Shown piece by piece: positions 35,200-44,786 of a DNA stretch of 64,000 bases; within the stretch, counting starts at the first letter, position 1; every line of letters begins with the position of its first letter. The notes under the pieces were generated by a model. The model searched no databases and was not told where the DNA came from. It saw only the letters and a list, made by a program, of their open reading frames with translations. The position numbers were made by a program, and so were the translations under genes. Source of the DNA: Sphaerisporangium rufum. GTDB lineage: Bacteria; Actinomycetota; Actinomycetes; Streptosporangiales; Streptosporangiaceae. The stretch is from the NCBI RefSeq assembly GCF_016863395.1, contig NZ_BOOU01000007.1, positions 62,001-126,000 on the forward strand, read 5' to 3'.

Positions 35200-35266
35200 T
35201 GCCGTCGACCGACCACCTGGTGTTCTCGCTGCTCGGCAACGCCGACCTGGTCGACCGGCTGCGCTC
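35200..35266 (+). pseudogene. Degenerate fragment of the 247-residue putative substrate gene
   Basis: This 67-base stretch matches bases 32715-32781 at 62 of 67 positions by my own alignment. In the corresponding frame it encodes RLPSTDHLVFSLLGNADLVD, versus RLSSTNRLVFSLLGNAELVD in the complete gene. All five differences change an amino acid. No similarity continues downstream, and no start or stop consistent with a working gene is apparent. It is probably a remnant of a second copy. Confidence 0.7.
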
Positions 35267-35319
35267 GGGCGGCGACCCCCTCGGCGCGGCGGGGCGCTGG
35301 ATCCGCGGGGCGGAAAGGG

Positions 35320-36171
35320 TCAGCCGGCGCGGCGTTCGGCGGCCTCGACGACGTTGGCGAGCAGCATCGCCCGGGTCATCGGGCCCACCCCGCCAGGGTT
35401 GGGCGCCACGAAACCGGCGACCTCCCGCACCTCCGGCGCCACGTCGCCGGCGAGCTTGCCGTCCACCCGGGAGACGCCCACGTCCAGCACCGCGGCGCCG
35501 GGCTTCACCATCTCCGCGGTGATCAGGCCGGGCACGCCGGCCGCGGCCACCACGATGTCGGCCTCGCGGACCCGGCCGGCCAGCCCTCGGGTGCCGGTGT
35601 GGCACAGCGTGACGGTGGCGTTCTCGGTGCGCCGGGTGAGCAGCAGGCCGAGCGGCCGGCCGACGGTGATGCCGCGGCCGATCACCGTGACGTCGGCGCC
35701 CTTGATCGGCACGCCGTACTCCTGGAGCAGCGCCACGATGCCGCGCGGCGTGCAGGGCAGCGGGGCGTCCACCATGTGCACCAGCCGGCCGAGGTTCACC
35801 GGGTGCAGGCCGTCGGCGTCCTTGGCCGGGTCCATCCGCTCGATCAGCGCCTGGGCGTCCAGGTGCCGGGGCAGCGGCAGCTGGACGATGTAGCCGGTGC
35901 ACGCCGGGTCGGCGTTGAGCTCGTCGATCGCCGCCTCGACCTCGACCTGGGAGGCGGTCTCCGGCAGGTCGCGGCGGATCGAGGAGATGCCCACCTCGGC
36001 GCAGTCGCGGTGCTTGCCCGCGACGTAGATCTGGCTGCCGGGGTCGTCACCGACCAGGATGGTGCCGAGGCCGGGCACGACCCCGCGGGCGGCCAGCACG
36101 GCCACCCGCTCCTTGAGGTCGGCCTTGATCTTGGCGGCGGTCGCCTTGCCGTCGAGAATCTGCGCGCTCAC
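35320..36171 (-). CDS. folD: Bifunctional methylenetetrahydrofolate dehydrogenase/cyclohydrolase
   Basis: This 283-residue enzyme interconverts 5,10-methylene-THF and 10-formyl-THF, supplying formyl groups for purine synthesis. Conserved parts: QILDGKATA at the start, [16 protein letters not shown] with the catalytic Lys, [11 protein letters not shown], and [13 protein letters not shown], the cofactor loop. The pattern [11 protein letters not shown] replaces the usual GRSxxVGxP, with Ser to Gly. The GTG at 36171 fits the family start; an ATG six codons upstream is the alternative. It is followed on the map by the purH terminator hairpin and then purH upstream, which uses its product. Confidence 0.94.
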   Translation of the reverse strand: MSAQILDGKATAAKIKADLKERVAVLAARGVVPGLGTILVGDDPGSQIYVAGKHRDCAEVGISSIRRDLPETASQVEVEAAIDELNADPACTGYIVQLPLPRHLDAQALIERMDPAKDADGLHPVNLGRLVHMVDAPLPCTPRGIVALLQEYGVPIKGADVTVIGRGITVGRPLGLLLTRRTENATVTLCHTGTRGLAGRVREADIVVAAAGVPGLITAEMVKPGAAVLDVGVSRVDGKLAGDVAPEVREVAGFVAPNPGGVGPMTRAMLLANVVEAAERRAG

Positions 36172-36206
36172 AGCTCGCCATCCTTCCATGCCGGGCCGGC
36201 CCGGCG

Positions 36207-36250
36207 CGCGCCGCGGGGGACGGACCGGGCGGTCGGTCCCCCGCGGCGCG
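36207..36250 (-). terminator. Hairpin between purH and folD
   Basis: A 15-bp perfect stem (CGCGCCGCGGGGGAC with its complement) has an inner loop that can itself fold (GACC/GGTC). It lies 15 bases after the purH stop and before the folD start, so it likely ends or attenuates the pur transcript. Confidence 0.75.
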
Positions 36251-36265
36251 GCCGGCGGGCCCGGC

Positions 36266-37816
36266 TCAGTGGAAGAAGTGCCGGGTGCCGGTGAAGTAGA
36301 GCGTGATCCCGGCCTTGGCGGCGGCCTCCACCACGACGTCGTCCCGGACTGAGCCGCCGGGCTGCACCACCGCGGTCACCCCGGCCGCCAGCAGGATCTC
36401 CAGCCCGTCGGCGAAGGGGAAGAAGGCGTCGGAGGCGGCGACCGACCCGGCGGCCCGCTCGCCGGCCCGGGCCACCGCCAGCCGGGCGGCGTCCACCCGG
36501 TTGACCTGGCCCATGCCGACGCCCACCGTGGCGCGGTCGGCGGCGAGCAGGATGGCGTTGGACTTCACCGACCGGCAGGCCCGCCAGGCGAACGCCAGGT
36601 CGGCCAGCATCTCGGGCGGGGCGGCCGGGCCGGTCTTCAGCTCCCAGGAGGCCGGGTCGTCGCCGGGGGCGTCCACCCGGTCCACCCGCTGCGCCAGCAG
36701 GCCGCCGTCGATCCGGCGATACTCCACCCGGTTCGCCGGGCCGGCCGGGCAGCGCAGCAGCCGGATGTTCTTCTTGGCGGTCAGCACCGCGAGCGCCTCG
36801 GCGGTGAAGGACGGCGCCACCACGACCTCGGTGAAGATCGGTGCGATCTGCTCGGCCAGCTCGGCGCCGACCTCGCCGTTCACCGCGATCACCCCACCGT
36901 AGGCCGACAGCGGATCGCAGGCGTGCGCCTTGCGGTGCGCCTCGGCCACGTCGGCGCCGACCGCGAGCCCGCACGGGTTGGCGTGCTTGATGATCGCCAC
37001 CGCCGGCTCGGCGAAGTCCCACGCCGCCCGCCAGGCCGCGTCGGCGTCGACGTAGTTGTTGTAGGACATCTCCTTGCCGTGCAGCTGCTCGGCCGCCGCC
37101 AGGCCGCCCTCGCCGCCGGTGTACAGGGCGGCCCCCTGGTGCGGGTTCTCGCCGTACCGCAGCACCGCGCGGCGCCGCCAGGTCGCCCCCATGAACGACG
37201 GCCAGCCGGCGTCCTCCTCCTCCGGGGCGTGCACGCTCGCGAACCAGGAGGCCACGGCGGTGTCATAGGCGGCGGTGCGGGCGAAGGCCCGGGCGGCGAG
37301 CCGCCGGCGCTCGGGCTCGGTGAACCCGCCCTGCGCCACCGCGCGCAGCACGTCGCCGTAGCCGGCCGGGTCGACCACGACGGCGACCGTCCCGTGGTTC
37401 TTCGCGGCCGCGCGGATCATCGCCGGGCCGCCGATGTCGATCTGCTCGACGCACTCGTCCGGGGCGGCACCGCCGGCGACCGTCCGCTCGAAGGGGTAAA
37501 GGTTGACCACAACGAGCTGGAACGGCTCGATCTCCAGCTCTTCGAGCTGCTTGACGTGGGAGGGGTCGGCGCCGTCGGCCAGCAGGCCCGCGTGCACTCG
37601 CGGGTGCAGCGTCTTCACCCGGCCGCCGAGGCACTCGGGGAAGCCGGTCAGCGACTCCACCGGGGTCACCGGCACGCCGAAGGAGGCGATCGCCGACGCG
37701 GTGCCGCCGGTGGACACGATCTCCACGTCCGCGGCGTCCAGTGCCCGGGCCAGTTCCTCCAGACCTGACTTGTCATGAACCGTGATCAACGCGCGCCGGA
37801 TGGCGATGCTGGTCAC
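36266..37816 (-). CDS. purH: Bifunctional AICAR formyltransferase / IMP cyclohydrolase
   Basis: This 516-residue enzyme catalyses the last two steps of IMP synthesis. The N-terminal MGS-like domain (about 1-140) has [17 protein letters not shown] and [11 protein letters not shown]. The C-terminal AICAR transformylase has the motif [11 protein letters not shown], with Lys and His for catalysis, and ends [29 protein letters not shown]-like sequence, typical for the family. The GTG at 37816 follows an AGGAGGAA ribosome site. It overlaps no gene, but purN lies 62 bases upstream on the same strand, forming purN-purH, then folD. Confidence 0.96.
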   Translation of the reverse strand: MTSIAIRRALITVHDKSGLEELARALDAADVEIVSTGGTASAIASFGVPVTPVESLTGFPECLGGRVKTLHPRVHAGLLADGADPSHVKQLEELEIEPFQLVVVNLYPFERTVAGGAAPDECVEQIDIGGPAMIRAAAKNHGTVAVVVDPAGYGDVLRAVAQGGFTEPERRRLAARAFARTAAYDTAVASWFASVHAPEEEDAGWPSFMGATWRRRAVLRYGENPHQGAALYTGGEGGLAAAEQLHGKEMSYNNYVDADAAWRAAWDFAEPAVAIIKHANPCGLAVGADVAEAHRKAHACDPLSAYGGVIAVNGEVGAELAEQIAPIFTEVVVAPSFTAEALAVLTAKKNIRLLRCPAGPANRVEYRRIDGGLLAQRVDRVDAPGDDPASWELKTGPAAPPEMLADLAFAWRACRSVKSNAILLAADRATVGVGMGQVNRVDAARLAVARAGERAAGSVAASDAFFPFADGLEILLAAGVTAVVQPGGSVRDDVVVEAAAKAGITLYFTGTRHFFH

Positions 37817-37878
37817 TTCGTGTTCCTCCTTGATTCCGGACGGTCCGGACTCCCGGCCGATCCGTGGTCGAGACCGGC

Positions 37879-38520
37879 TCACCGGCCGCCGCCCGGGGCG
37901 CCGGACGCCGCGGGGCGCCCGCCGCCGAGCCGGACGTGCCGGCCGGTCACACTCCAGCCGTCGCGCACCATGCGCCCGACGACGTCCACCAGCAGCCGGC
38001 GCTCCACGGTCTTGATGCGCTCGTGCAGGCTCGCCTCGTCGTCGCCGTCGCGCACCGCGACGGCCTGCTGGGCGATGACCGGCCCGGTGTCCACCCCGGC
38101 GTCCACCAGGTGGACGGTGCAGCCGGTCACCCGGACCCCGTAGGCCAGCGCGTCGCGCACCGCGTGCGCGCCGGGGAAGGCGGGCAGCAGGGCGGGGTGG
38201 GTGTTGACGACCGGGAACGCCCCGAGCACCCGGGGCCCGAGGATCTTCATGAAGCCGGCCGAGACGACGAGATCGGGGCGGTGTGCCGCGATCCGCGCGT
38301 GCAGCGCGGCGTCCCACGCCTCGCGGCCCTCGTGGTCGGTGACCTTGACGACGAACGCGGGCAGGTCCGCGCGCCGGGCGCGGGCCAGGCCCTCGATGCC
38401 GTCGCGGTCGGCGCCGACCGCGACGATCTCCGCACCGAAGGCGGCATCTGCGGCGGCGTCCATCAGGGCCTGTAGGTTGGATCCCGAACCGGAGACGAGG
38501 ACCACGAGCCGAGCCGACAG
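37879..38520 (-). CDS. purN: Phosphoribosylglycinamide formyltransferase
   Basis: This enzyme transfers a formyl group from 10-formyl-THF to GAR in purine synthesis. The core is clear: [49 protein letters not shown] with the catalytic Asn/His, and [19 protein letters not shown] propose the start at CTG 38520 because AAGGAG lies seven bases ahead and the resulting [17 protein letters not shown] matches the family; a GTG five codons later (38505) has no ribosome site. A proline/glycine-rich tail of about 15 residues ends the protein. Adjacent purH and folD complete the pathway segment. Confidence 0.93.
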   Translation of the reverse strand: MSARLVVLVSGSGSNLQALMDAAADAAFGAEIVAVGADRDGIEGLARARRADLPAFVVKVTDHEGREAWDAALHARIAAHRPDLVVSAGFMKILGPRVLGAFPVVNTHPALLPAFPGAHAVRDALAYGVRVTGCTVHLVDAGVDTGPVIAQQAVAVRDGDDEASLHERIKTVERRLLVDVVGRMVRDGWSVTGRHVRLGGGRPAASGAPGGGR

Positions 38521-38527
38521 GGCTGCA

Positions 38528-38533
38528 CTCCTT
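38528..38533 (-). promoter_or_regulatory. Ribosome-binding site pointing to a CTG start of purN
   Basis: AAGGAG stands seven bases ahead of CTG and 22 bases ahead of the alternative GTG. The spacing supports the rare CTG start. Confidence 0.55.
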
Positions 38534-38602
38534 CGGGCGATACGTTGACGGTACGGCAGTCAGCGTATCGGCCCGCCCGCTCCACAACGCCAAGGAGGTC
38601 AG

Positions 38603-39010
38603 GTGCTTCCATCCGCTGAGACGTCGGCGGTCGAGATCGGGCGACGGGCGCTGCTGCTCTCCATCGGCGCGATCGCGCTCACGTTCATGGTGCCCGTCCT
38701 CGGTCTGGCCCTCGGCGTCTTCGCCGCCGTCGCGTGCGTGCGGGCCTGGCGGGCCGCCTCCGGCGGCCGCGCGCCGGTGTTCATGCCGGTGGCCGGTCTG
38801 GTGACGTCGGCGCTCGCCATCCTGCTCGCCGCGTCGGTGGCCTGGTTCCAGACCTACTTCGATGACGAGCTCGGTGTCTACACCGAGTGTATGAAGGGGG
38901 CCGGCACCACCACCTCCCAGCAGGCTTGCGTGGCCGATCTGGAGCACGCCATGGAGTCGCGGCTGCCGTTCGTCCCCGAGGGCGGGTTGCGGCTGCCGTT
39001 CGCGCCATGA
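38603..39010 (+). CDS. Small membrane protein (DUF4190-like)
   Basis: This 135-residue protein has two hydrophobic segments (about 17-45 and 58-80), then a soluble C-terminus with two cysteines (YTECMKGAG and QQACVADL). The layout is that of DUF4190-type proteins, but the match is weak and function unknown. The GTG start is six bases or so after AAGGAGG. It is divergent from purN, and the pair leaves only about 80 bases for two promoters. The Cys pair is spaced so that an external disulfide is possible. Confidence 0.75.
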   Translation: MLPSAETSAVEIGRRALLLSIGAIALTFMVPVLGLALGVFAAVACVRAWRAASGGRAPVFMPVAGLVTSALAILLAASVAWFQTYFDDELGVYTECMKGAGTTTSQQACVADLEHAMESRLPFVPEGGLRLPFAP

Positions 39011-39107
39011 CCGGCCGGGCCCGTCTCGGCCGCCGGCCGGCCCGGGCGCGCCGGGCCGCCGTACCATCCGCCGCGGGCCGGGTGCCCGCGCACCGCAAGG
39101 AGATGCC

Positions 39108-39404
39108 GTGACCGACTGCTCCCACCTTCACGAGATCCGCGACGTGCAGCCCGGCGATCCGCGCGGCTGCCAGGAGTGCCTGGCCGACGGTTCGCGCTGG
39201 GTCCACCTGCGCACCTGCCTGACCTGCGGGCACGTCGGCTGCTGCGACTCCTCGCCGAACCGGCACGCCACCGCCCACTACCGGGCCGCCGGGCATCCGA
39301 TCATCGAGTCGTTCGAGCCCGGCGAGGACTGGGCCTGGTGTTATCCCGACCAGCTGCTGCTGGACCCCTCCCCCAGCGGCGCCGGCTCGCGCTCGCACGA
39401 GTGA
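39108..39404 (+). CDS. UBP-type zinc-finger protein
   Basis: This 98-residue protein is almost wholly a zf-UBP domain. The zinc ligands are CSHL near the start, [21 protein letters not shown] and [13 protein letters not shown]. Such stand-alone fingers occur widely in actinomycetes, though ubiquitin is not present; the function there is unknown. The ATG is preceded by AAGGAGATGCC. It is convergent with the DUF6350-like gene, with 13 bases between stops. Confidence 0.9.
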   Translation: MTDCSHLHEIRDVQPGDPRGCQECLADGSRWVHLRTCLTCGHVGCCDSSPNRHATAHYRAAGHPIIESFEPGEDWAWCYPDQLLLDPSPSGAGSRSHE

Positions 39405-39417
39405 CGGCGGCCGGCGG

Positions 39418-41079
39418 TCACGGATCCCGGTCCCAGGCGTAGGGGTCGACGTAGATCACGTGACCGCCGCGGTCGTCGGTCTCGTCCACGATGTCGCGGC
39501 GCGGCGGCCCGGCCGGCCGCGCCTTCGCGGGCCGCGCCGCTCCGGGCCGCGCCACGCCAGGCCGGGGCGGCCGTCCAGGGTCGCCGGCCCCCTCGGCCAA
39601 CGTGTGCTCGTCGGCCCAGTCGGCGCGGATCACCGGGATCGGCCGGGTGTCGTCCTCGGCGGCGTCCATCCAGTGCCTGGACGGCGGTGCGGCGGGTGGC
39701 GCGGCCGGCCGGACCCTGCCCGCCACCTCCGCCACCTTGGCGATCACCGCCGCTCCCCGCACCGGGGTGATCACCTGGGCGCCGTGGAAGATCAGCCACC
39801 AGTTCGCCAGGCCGGCGGAGATGCCGGCGGCGACGCCCGCCTCCAGCCCCACCGACACCGCGACCTCCCAGGCCGACGGTCCGACGGCCGACAGCCGGGA
39901 CCCGCCGAGCGGGCCGCCGGCGAGCGCGGCCAGCACTCCGGCGGCCAGGCCGGTGGTCAGGCCGCAGACGAACCCCCACAGCGGCGCCGACTCGAACTGC
40001 GGGGTGGGTGCCACCCGGGCCACCACCACCCCGGCGACCGCGCCGGCCAGGAACGGGATCGCCAGCACGCTCATGGTCCACGGCGAGGCGACCCCGGACT
40101 CCGGCAGCGCGCCCAGCACGGGCAGCGCCGGGACGGTGCCGAGTTGCACCCCGGTCGGCGCGACCAGCGTGCCGGTGCCGAGCGCGAATCCCGCACCGCT
40201 GATGTAGGCCATCCCCCAGACGACGAAGTTCAGCAGGTACAGCAGTTCCACGAGCAGCAGCAGCGAGCCGCCGACGAACCCGGGGGCCAGCAGTTCCGAC
40301 AGCCGCTGCACCTCCGCGAGGTTCCGTACGACGGCGAACACCACCAGCGCCAGCCCGGCGGCCAGCAGCAGGCTGAGCGCGACGGCGGTGCCCGCCACCA
40401 CCGAGCGGGCCCGCTCGGGCAGCAGGCGCAGCATCGACCGCCAGGGGCCGATGGTCCGGGCGGTCGCCAGCGAGCCGGCGACGAAGGCGAGCAGGAAGTG
40501 GCTGAGCAGCGCCTCGCCGACGAACGGCCGGGTCACCTCGTTGCGGGCGGCCAGCGCGATCACCCCGGCCAGCAGGGCGTAGGGCGCGGCCAGCGAGATG
40601 CCGGCCTGGGCGATCAGCACCAGCTGGGCACGGCGGCGGGCACTGGCCCGTTCCTTGGGGCTGCCCTTGGGCAGCCGGGCGGGCAGCCGCAGCCGCAGGT
40701 CGGCGTCCCGGGCCATCCACATCGCGGCCCGGTACAGCAGGGCGGCGGGCAGCACCATCAGGCCCAGCGGGAGCAGGCCGACCCGGCCGGCGGGGATGGC
40801 GAACCCGGCGTGGTGGGCGGCCAGCCAGACCTGGCAGGCGGCGCGGAACACCCCCGGCAGCCCCTGGCCGAAGGCGCCGCGCGGCGCGGCGATCCAGCCG
40901 ACCAGGGTGAGGGTGGTGAGCGCGGCGAGGCCGACACCGAGGGTCCACGCGGCGCCGAGCATGCCCGAGACCGGCAGCGGCCGGCGGGTCTCCTCGTCGT
41001 CGCCGCCGCCGGCCACCAGGGGGATGCGGCTGAGCACGGTGCGGGGGGCCGTGCGGAGCTGATGCAGAAGGGCCGTCAC
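39418..41079 (-). CDS. Large polytopic membrane protein, DUF6350-like
   Basis: This protein of about 553 residues has roughly ten to twelve hydrophobic helices over residues 45-430. A cytosolic tail follows, rich in Ala, Pro, Arg and acidic residues (PAAPPAAPPSRHWMDAAEDD) and ending in YVDPYAWDRDP. Its place between purN and sucD is the same as that of DUF6350 family proteins in Streptomyces. I could not find a catalytic motif. The start is uncertain: GTG 41079 (VTALLHQLRTAPRTV) is taken; the frame extends to 41121. No clear ribosome site precedes either. Confidence 0.72.
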   Translation of the reverse strand: MTALLHQLRTAPRTVLSRIPLVAGGGDDEETRRPLPVSGMLGAAWTLGVGLAALTTLTLVGWIAAPRGAFGQGLPGVFRAACQVWLAAHHAGFAIPAGRVGLLPLGLMVLPAALLYRAAMWMARDADLRLRLPARLPKGSPKERASARRRAQLVLIAQAGISLAAPYALLAGVIALAARNEVTRPFVGEALLSHFLLAFVAGSLATARTIGPWRSMLRLLPERARSVVAGTAVALSLLLAAGLALVVFAVVRNLAEVQRLSELLAPGFVGGSLLLLVELLYLLNFVVWGMAYISGAGFALGTGTLVAPTGVQLGTVPALPVLGALPESGVASPWTMSVLAIPFLAGAVAGVVVARVAPTPQFESAPLWGFVCGLTTGLAAGVLAALAGGPLGGSRLSAVGPSAWEVAVSVGLEAGVAAGISAGLANWWLIFHGAQVITPVRGAAVIAKVAEVAGRVRPAAPPAAPPSRHWMDAAEDDTRPIPVIRADWADEHTLAEGAGDPGRPPRPGVARPGAARPAKARPAGPPRRDIVDETDDRGGHVIYVDPYAWDRDP

Positions 41080-41186
41080 GGTAACCGATGGTCTCAGCCG
41101 GGACGCCCGGGGCGGGCGCACCCCGGCCGCGTGTCGCCCCCTTTGTCATTCGATGGTGCTTTGTCCGGGCGGCCGGGCCGAACAAA

Positions 41187-41217
41187 CGGAAACGCCCGGC
41201 GCGGCCGGGCGTTTCCG
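41187..41217 (-). terminator. Hairpin after sucD
   Basis: A perfect 14-bp stem (CGGAAACGCCCGGC with its complement) and a 3-base loop end 17 bases beyond the sucD stop. The AAAC/GTTT base helps give direction-independent symmetry, but the most likely user is sucCD. Confidence 0.85.
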
Positions 41218-41233
41218 CGGGGCGGGCGGCGGG

Positions 41234-42120
<887 letters not shown>

Positions 42121-42121
<1 letters not shown>

Positions 42122-43299
42122 TACGCACCTACCGCGGCGAGCTCGGCGGCACGCTTGGCCGCGTCGTCCATGGTGTCGACCAGCTCGACGCCGTCCAGCG
42201 CGGCGTCGGCCAGGATCTGCCGCCCGAGGGTGGCGTTGTTGCCGTCCAGGCGGACGACCAGCGGGTGGGTCACCGTCTCGCCGCGCTCGTCGAGGAGCTT
42301 GAAGGCCGAGACGATGCCGTTCGCCACCGCGTCGCAGGCGGTGATGCCGCCGAACACGTTGACGAAGACCGACTTCACGCTCGGGTCGGAGAGCACGATC
42401 TCCAGCCCGTTGGCCATCACCTCGGCCGAGGCGCCGCCGCCGATGTCGAGGAAGTTGGCCGGCTTCTGCCCGCCGAACGTCTCCCCGGCGTAGGCCACCA
42501 CGTCGAGGGTGGACATGACCAGGCCCGCGCCGTTGCCGATGATGCCGACCGACCCGTCGAGCTTGACGTAGTTGAGGTCCTTCTCCTTGGCCCGGGCCTC
42601 CAGCGGGTCCTCGGCGGCCTTGTCGGCGTAGGACTCGTGCTCGGTCTGGCGGAAGGTCGCGTTGTCGTCCAGGGTGACCTTGCCGTCGAGGGCCTTCACC
42701 TCGCCGTCGGCGGTGAGGATCATCGGGTTGACCTCGACCAGCGTGGCGTCCTCGTCCACGAAGACGGCCCACAGCTTCTCGATGATCTCGGCGGCGCCGT
42801 CCAGCGCGGCCTCGGGCAGGCCACCGGCCTGGGCGATCTCCCGGCCCCGGGCGCGGTCGACCCCGGTCAGCGGGGAGACCGGGATCTTGGCCACCTTGTC
42901 CGGCGTGCTGTGCGCGACCTCTTCGATGTCCATGCCGCCGGCGGCCGAGCAGATGGCGAGGAAGGTGCGGTTGGCGCGGTCGAGCAGGAAGGAGAAGTAG
43001 TACTCCTCCGCGATCGCGCTGGCCTCTTCCACCAGGACCTTGTGGACCGTGTGACCTTTGATGTCCATGCCGAGGATGCCGGTGGCCTTGCCCTCGGCGT
43101 CGGCGGCGTCGGCGGCGACCTTGACACCGCCCGCCTTGCCGCGGCCACCGGTCTTCACCTGGGCCTTGACGACGACGCGCCCGGTCAGGCGCTCCGCCGC
43201 CGCCCGCGCCTCCTCCACGGTGTGCGCGACCACGCCGCGCGGCACCGGGATGCCATACTCCGCGAAGAGCTCCTTCGCCTGATGTTCGAACAGGTCCAC
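42121..43299 (-). CDS. sucC: Succinate--CoA ligase [ADP-forming], beta subunit
   Basis: This 392-residue subunit has an ATP-grasp nucleotide-binding half and a CoA-ligase half. Motifs: [20 protein letters not shown] start, [22 protein letters not shown]-type [27 protein letters not shown] and FLDIGGGAS, ending in [16 protein letters not shown] start at 43299. The gene is first of the sucCD operon; the 430-base upstream stretch holds its promoter. TCA-cycle role together with icd and citrate synthase elsewhere in the window. Confidence 0.97.
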
Positions 43300-43736
43300 G
43301 AGGGTCCGTCCTTGCTTGTCCGGCTTACTTCTTCTCTACGTTGAGACCAGGCCTCGGGGCACCCGCGTTCGGCCGGAAGCCTGGCGCATGCAGCCTAGCC
43401 GCCGCCGGGACCCGGAGCGCTCGCCGGGGGCCGCCGACTGGGGTCATCAGGGTAACGAGATACCTGCAAAATGCCCAAAATTCCATAAAAAAGCCGCCGA
43501 TAAACCCGGGCGGACCTCCGGTCCACCCCGCACTCCGGCCTGGCCGGTACCGGCCGCCGGCGACCCGCCCCGTACCCCGCGACCACCGGCGGCGATGCAG
43601 CGGTGGCGCGATCCCCGCCAATTCAGCCATCCGCGTTGATATTTCCGATAAATGACCATTATTGGGAGATCGTTTCTTGGCAGAATGTCGGGGCCCTCCC
43701 CTACCGGCGAGGGCCTACTTACGGGAGGACCCCTCG
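43300..43736 (+). other. Non-coding region between divergent sucC and secreted-protein genes
   Basis: This region of 437 bases has no convincing gene; the open frames in it are chance. It holds the two divergent promoters. An AT-rich patch (about 43468-43504) lies on the sucC side and a second (about 43636-43672) on the other. TTGATA at 43636-43641 is a possible -35 element for the rightward gene, but no convincing -10 follows at the right spacing. GGCCCTC/GAGGGCC around 43692-43715 could form a leader hairpin before the secreted-protein start. Confidence 0.4.
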
Positions 43737-44639
43737 ATGAGGAGATGGCTGGCCCTTGCCGCGACGACCCTGGTCGCGCCGGCGATGGCCCTGACGGTAC
43801 CGGCCGCGGCCCAGGCCGCCCCGGCCACCGCGCGAACCGGCGCGATCACCGCGCCGGTCGGGGCGGGCACCGGCGCCGCGAACGCGCTGCGGCGGCAGTT
43901 CGCCAAGAAGACCGGTATCACCGTGCACGAGACCGCGCGGATCAGGCTGGACGGCGAAGTGCTGTTCTCCCACCGCCTGGGCGGCCGGCTGCGGTTCGCC
44001 CCCACGGGCGTGGACGCCGCCGACGTCAGCATCGTGGCCGAGTCCGGCGGTCCGGGCGGCGACGCCCGGACGCGCGTCATCATGCTCGACGGCCACCAGT
44101 ACATGAAGAGCTCGATGTACGACGGGCTGCTGCCCGAGGGCAGGACCTGGCTGCGCACCCCCGGAGCGGACCCCGCGGGGCTCGCCGGCGACGGCCTGGT
44201 GGACGCGCTGCGGCCCGAGGTGCTGGCCGCGGTGCTCGCCACCGCCGACGGCAAGGCGTCCGGCGGCCGGGTCGGCGGGGCGCCCACCACGCTGCTGCAC
44301 GGCGCCATCTCGCTGAAGGCGCTGGGCAAGGTCTCGCCGACCGCGCGGATCTACCAGAGGGCGGCCGGGAAGAAGAAGATCACCGTGCCGTGGAAGCTGT
44401 GGCTCGGCGCCGACCGGCTGCCGCGGCGGGTGCAGTCCACCTTCACGTTGCCCACCCGCCACAAGAGCCCCGCTCTGTCGATCTCCACCGACGTCACCTT
44501 CACCGGGTGGGGCGGCAAGGTCACCGTCACCGCACCGCCCGCCTACCTGACGGTCGACGTCCAGGACCTGCGGTACGTGCCGCCGCCGCCGCCGGACTTC
44601 ACCACCAAGATCGAGGGTCTGGTCCGCGACGAGCACTGA
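43737..44639 (+). CDS. Secreted protein of unknown function
   Basis: This 300-residue exported protein has a signal peptide (about 1-28, with LAATTLVAPAMALTVPAAAQ and cleavage near AQA-AP). The rest is a beta-rich, single-domain-looking sequence with several lysine-rich stretches (AGKKKITVPWKLWLGADRLP). The overall pattern, SMYDGLLPEGRTWLRTP and 'PRRVQSTFTL', resembles actinobacterial LolA/LppX-like or related lipoprotein-fold exported proteins, but there is no lipobox. The ATG has GGGAGGA ahead. No partner gene is nearby; it ends at a strong hairpin. Confidence 0.6.
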   Translation: MRRWLALAATTLVAPAMALTVPAAAQAAPATARTGAITAPVGAGTGAANALRRQFAKKTGITVHETARIRLDGEVLFSHRLGGRLRFAPTGVDAADVSIVAESGGPGGDARTRVIMLDGHQYMKSSMYDGLLPEGRTWLRTPGADPAGLAGDGLVDALRPEVLAAVLATADGKASGGRVGGAPTTLLHGAISLKALGKVSPTARIYQRAAGKKKITVPWKLWLGADRLPRRVQSTFTLPTRHKSPALSISTDVTFTGWGGKVTVTAPPAYLTVDVQDLRYVPPPPPDFTTKIEGLVRDEH

Positions 44640-44659
44640 GCCCGCGTATCGAGCACCGG

Positions 44660-44699
44660 GCGGCGTATCGGCCGGGCCACGGCTCGGCCGATACGCCGC
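44660..44699 (+). terminator. Bidirectional hairpin between convergent genes
   Basis: A 15-bp perfect stem (GCGGCGTATCGGCCG with its complement) and a short internal loop serve both the secreted-protein gene and pcrA. Nearby CGCAGAGC-type repeats (44698-44770) follow. Confidence 0.8.
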
Positions 44700-44786
44700 G
44701 CAGAGCGCGCAGAGCCGCGCAACCGGCGCAGAGCCGGACGGAGCCGCTGAGAGCCCGTCAGAGCGGGCAGCGCTGCTCGGCGGTGG

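Noticed and set aside
35154-35522. Gene-length frame containing the duplicated LVFSLLGN motif
   Set aside because: Similarity to the 247-residue protein stops after about 25 residues and the frame then runs antisense through folD.
43447-43659. Short frames between sucC and the secreted-protein gene
   Set aside because: No ribosome site, no conserved pattern, and they overlap both strands in the promoter region.
44698-44770. CGCAGAGC-type direct repeats as a possible CRISPR or attachment site
   Set aside because: Units are short, irregular and without spacers of constant length; no cas or integrase genes nearby.
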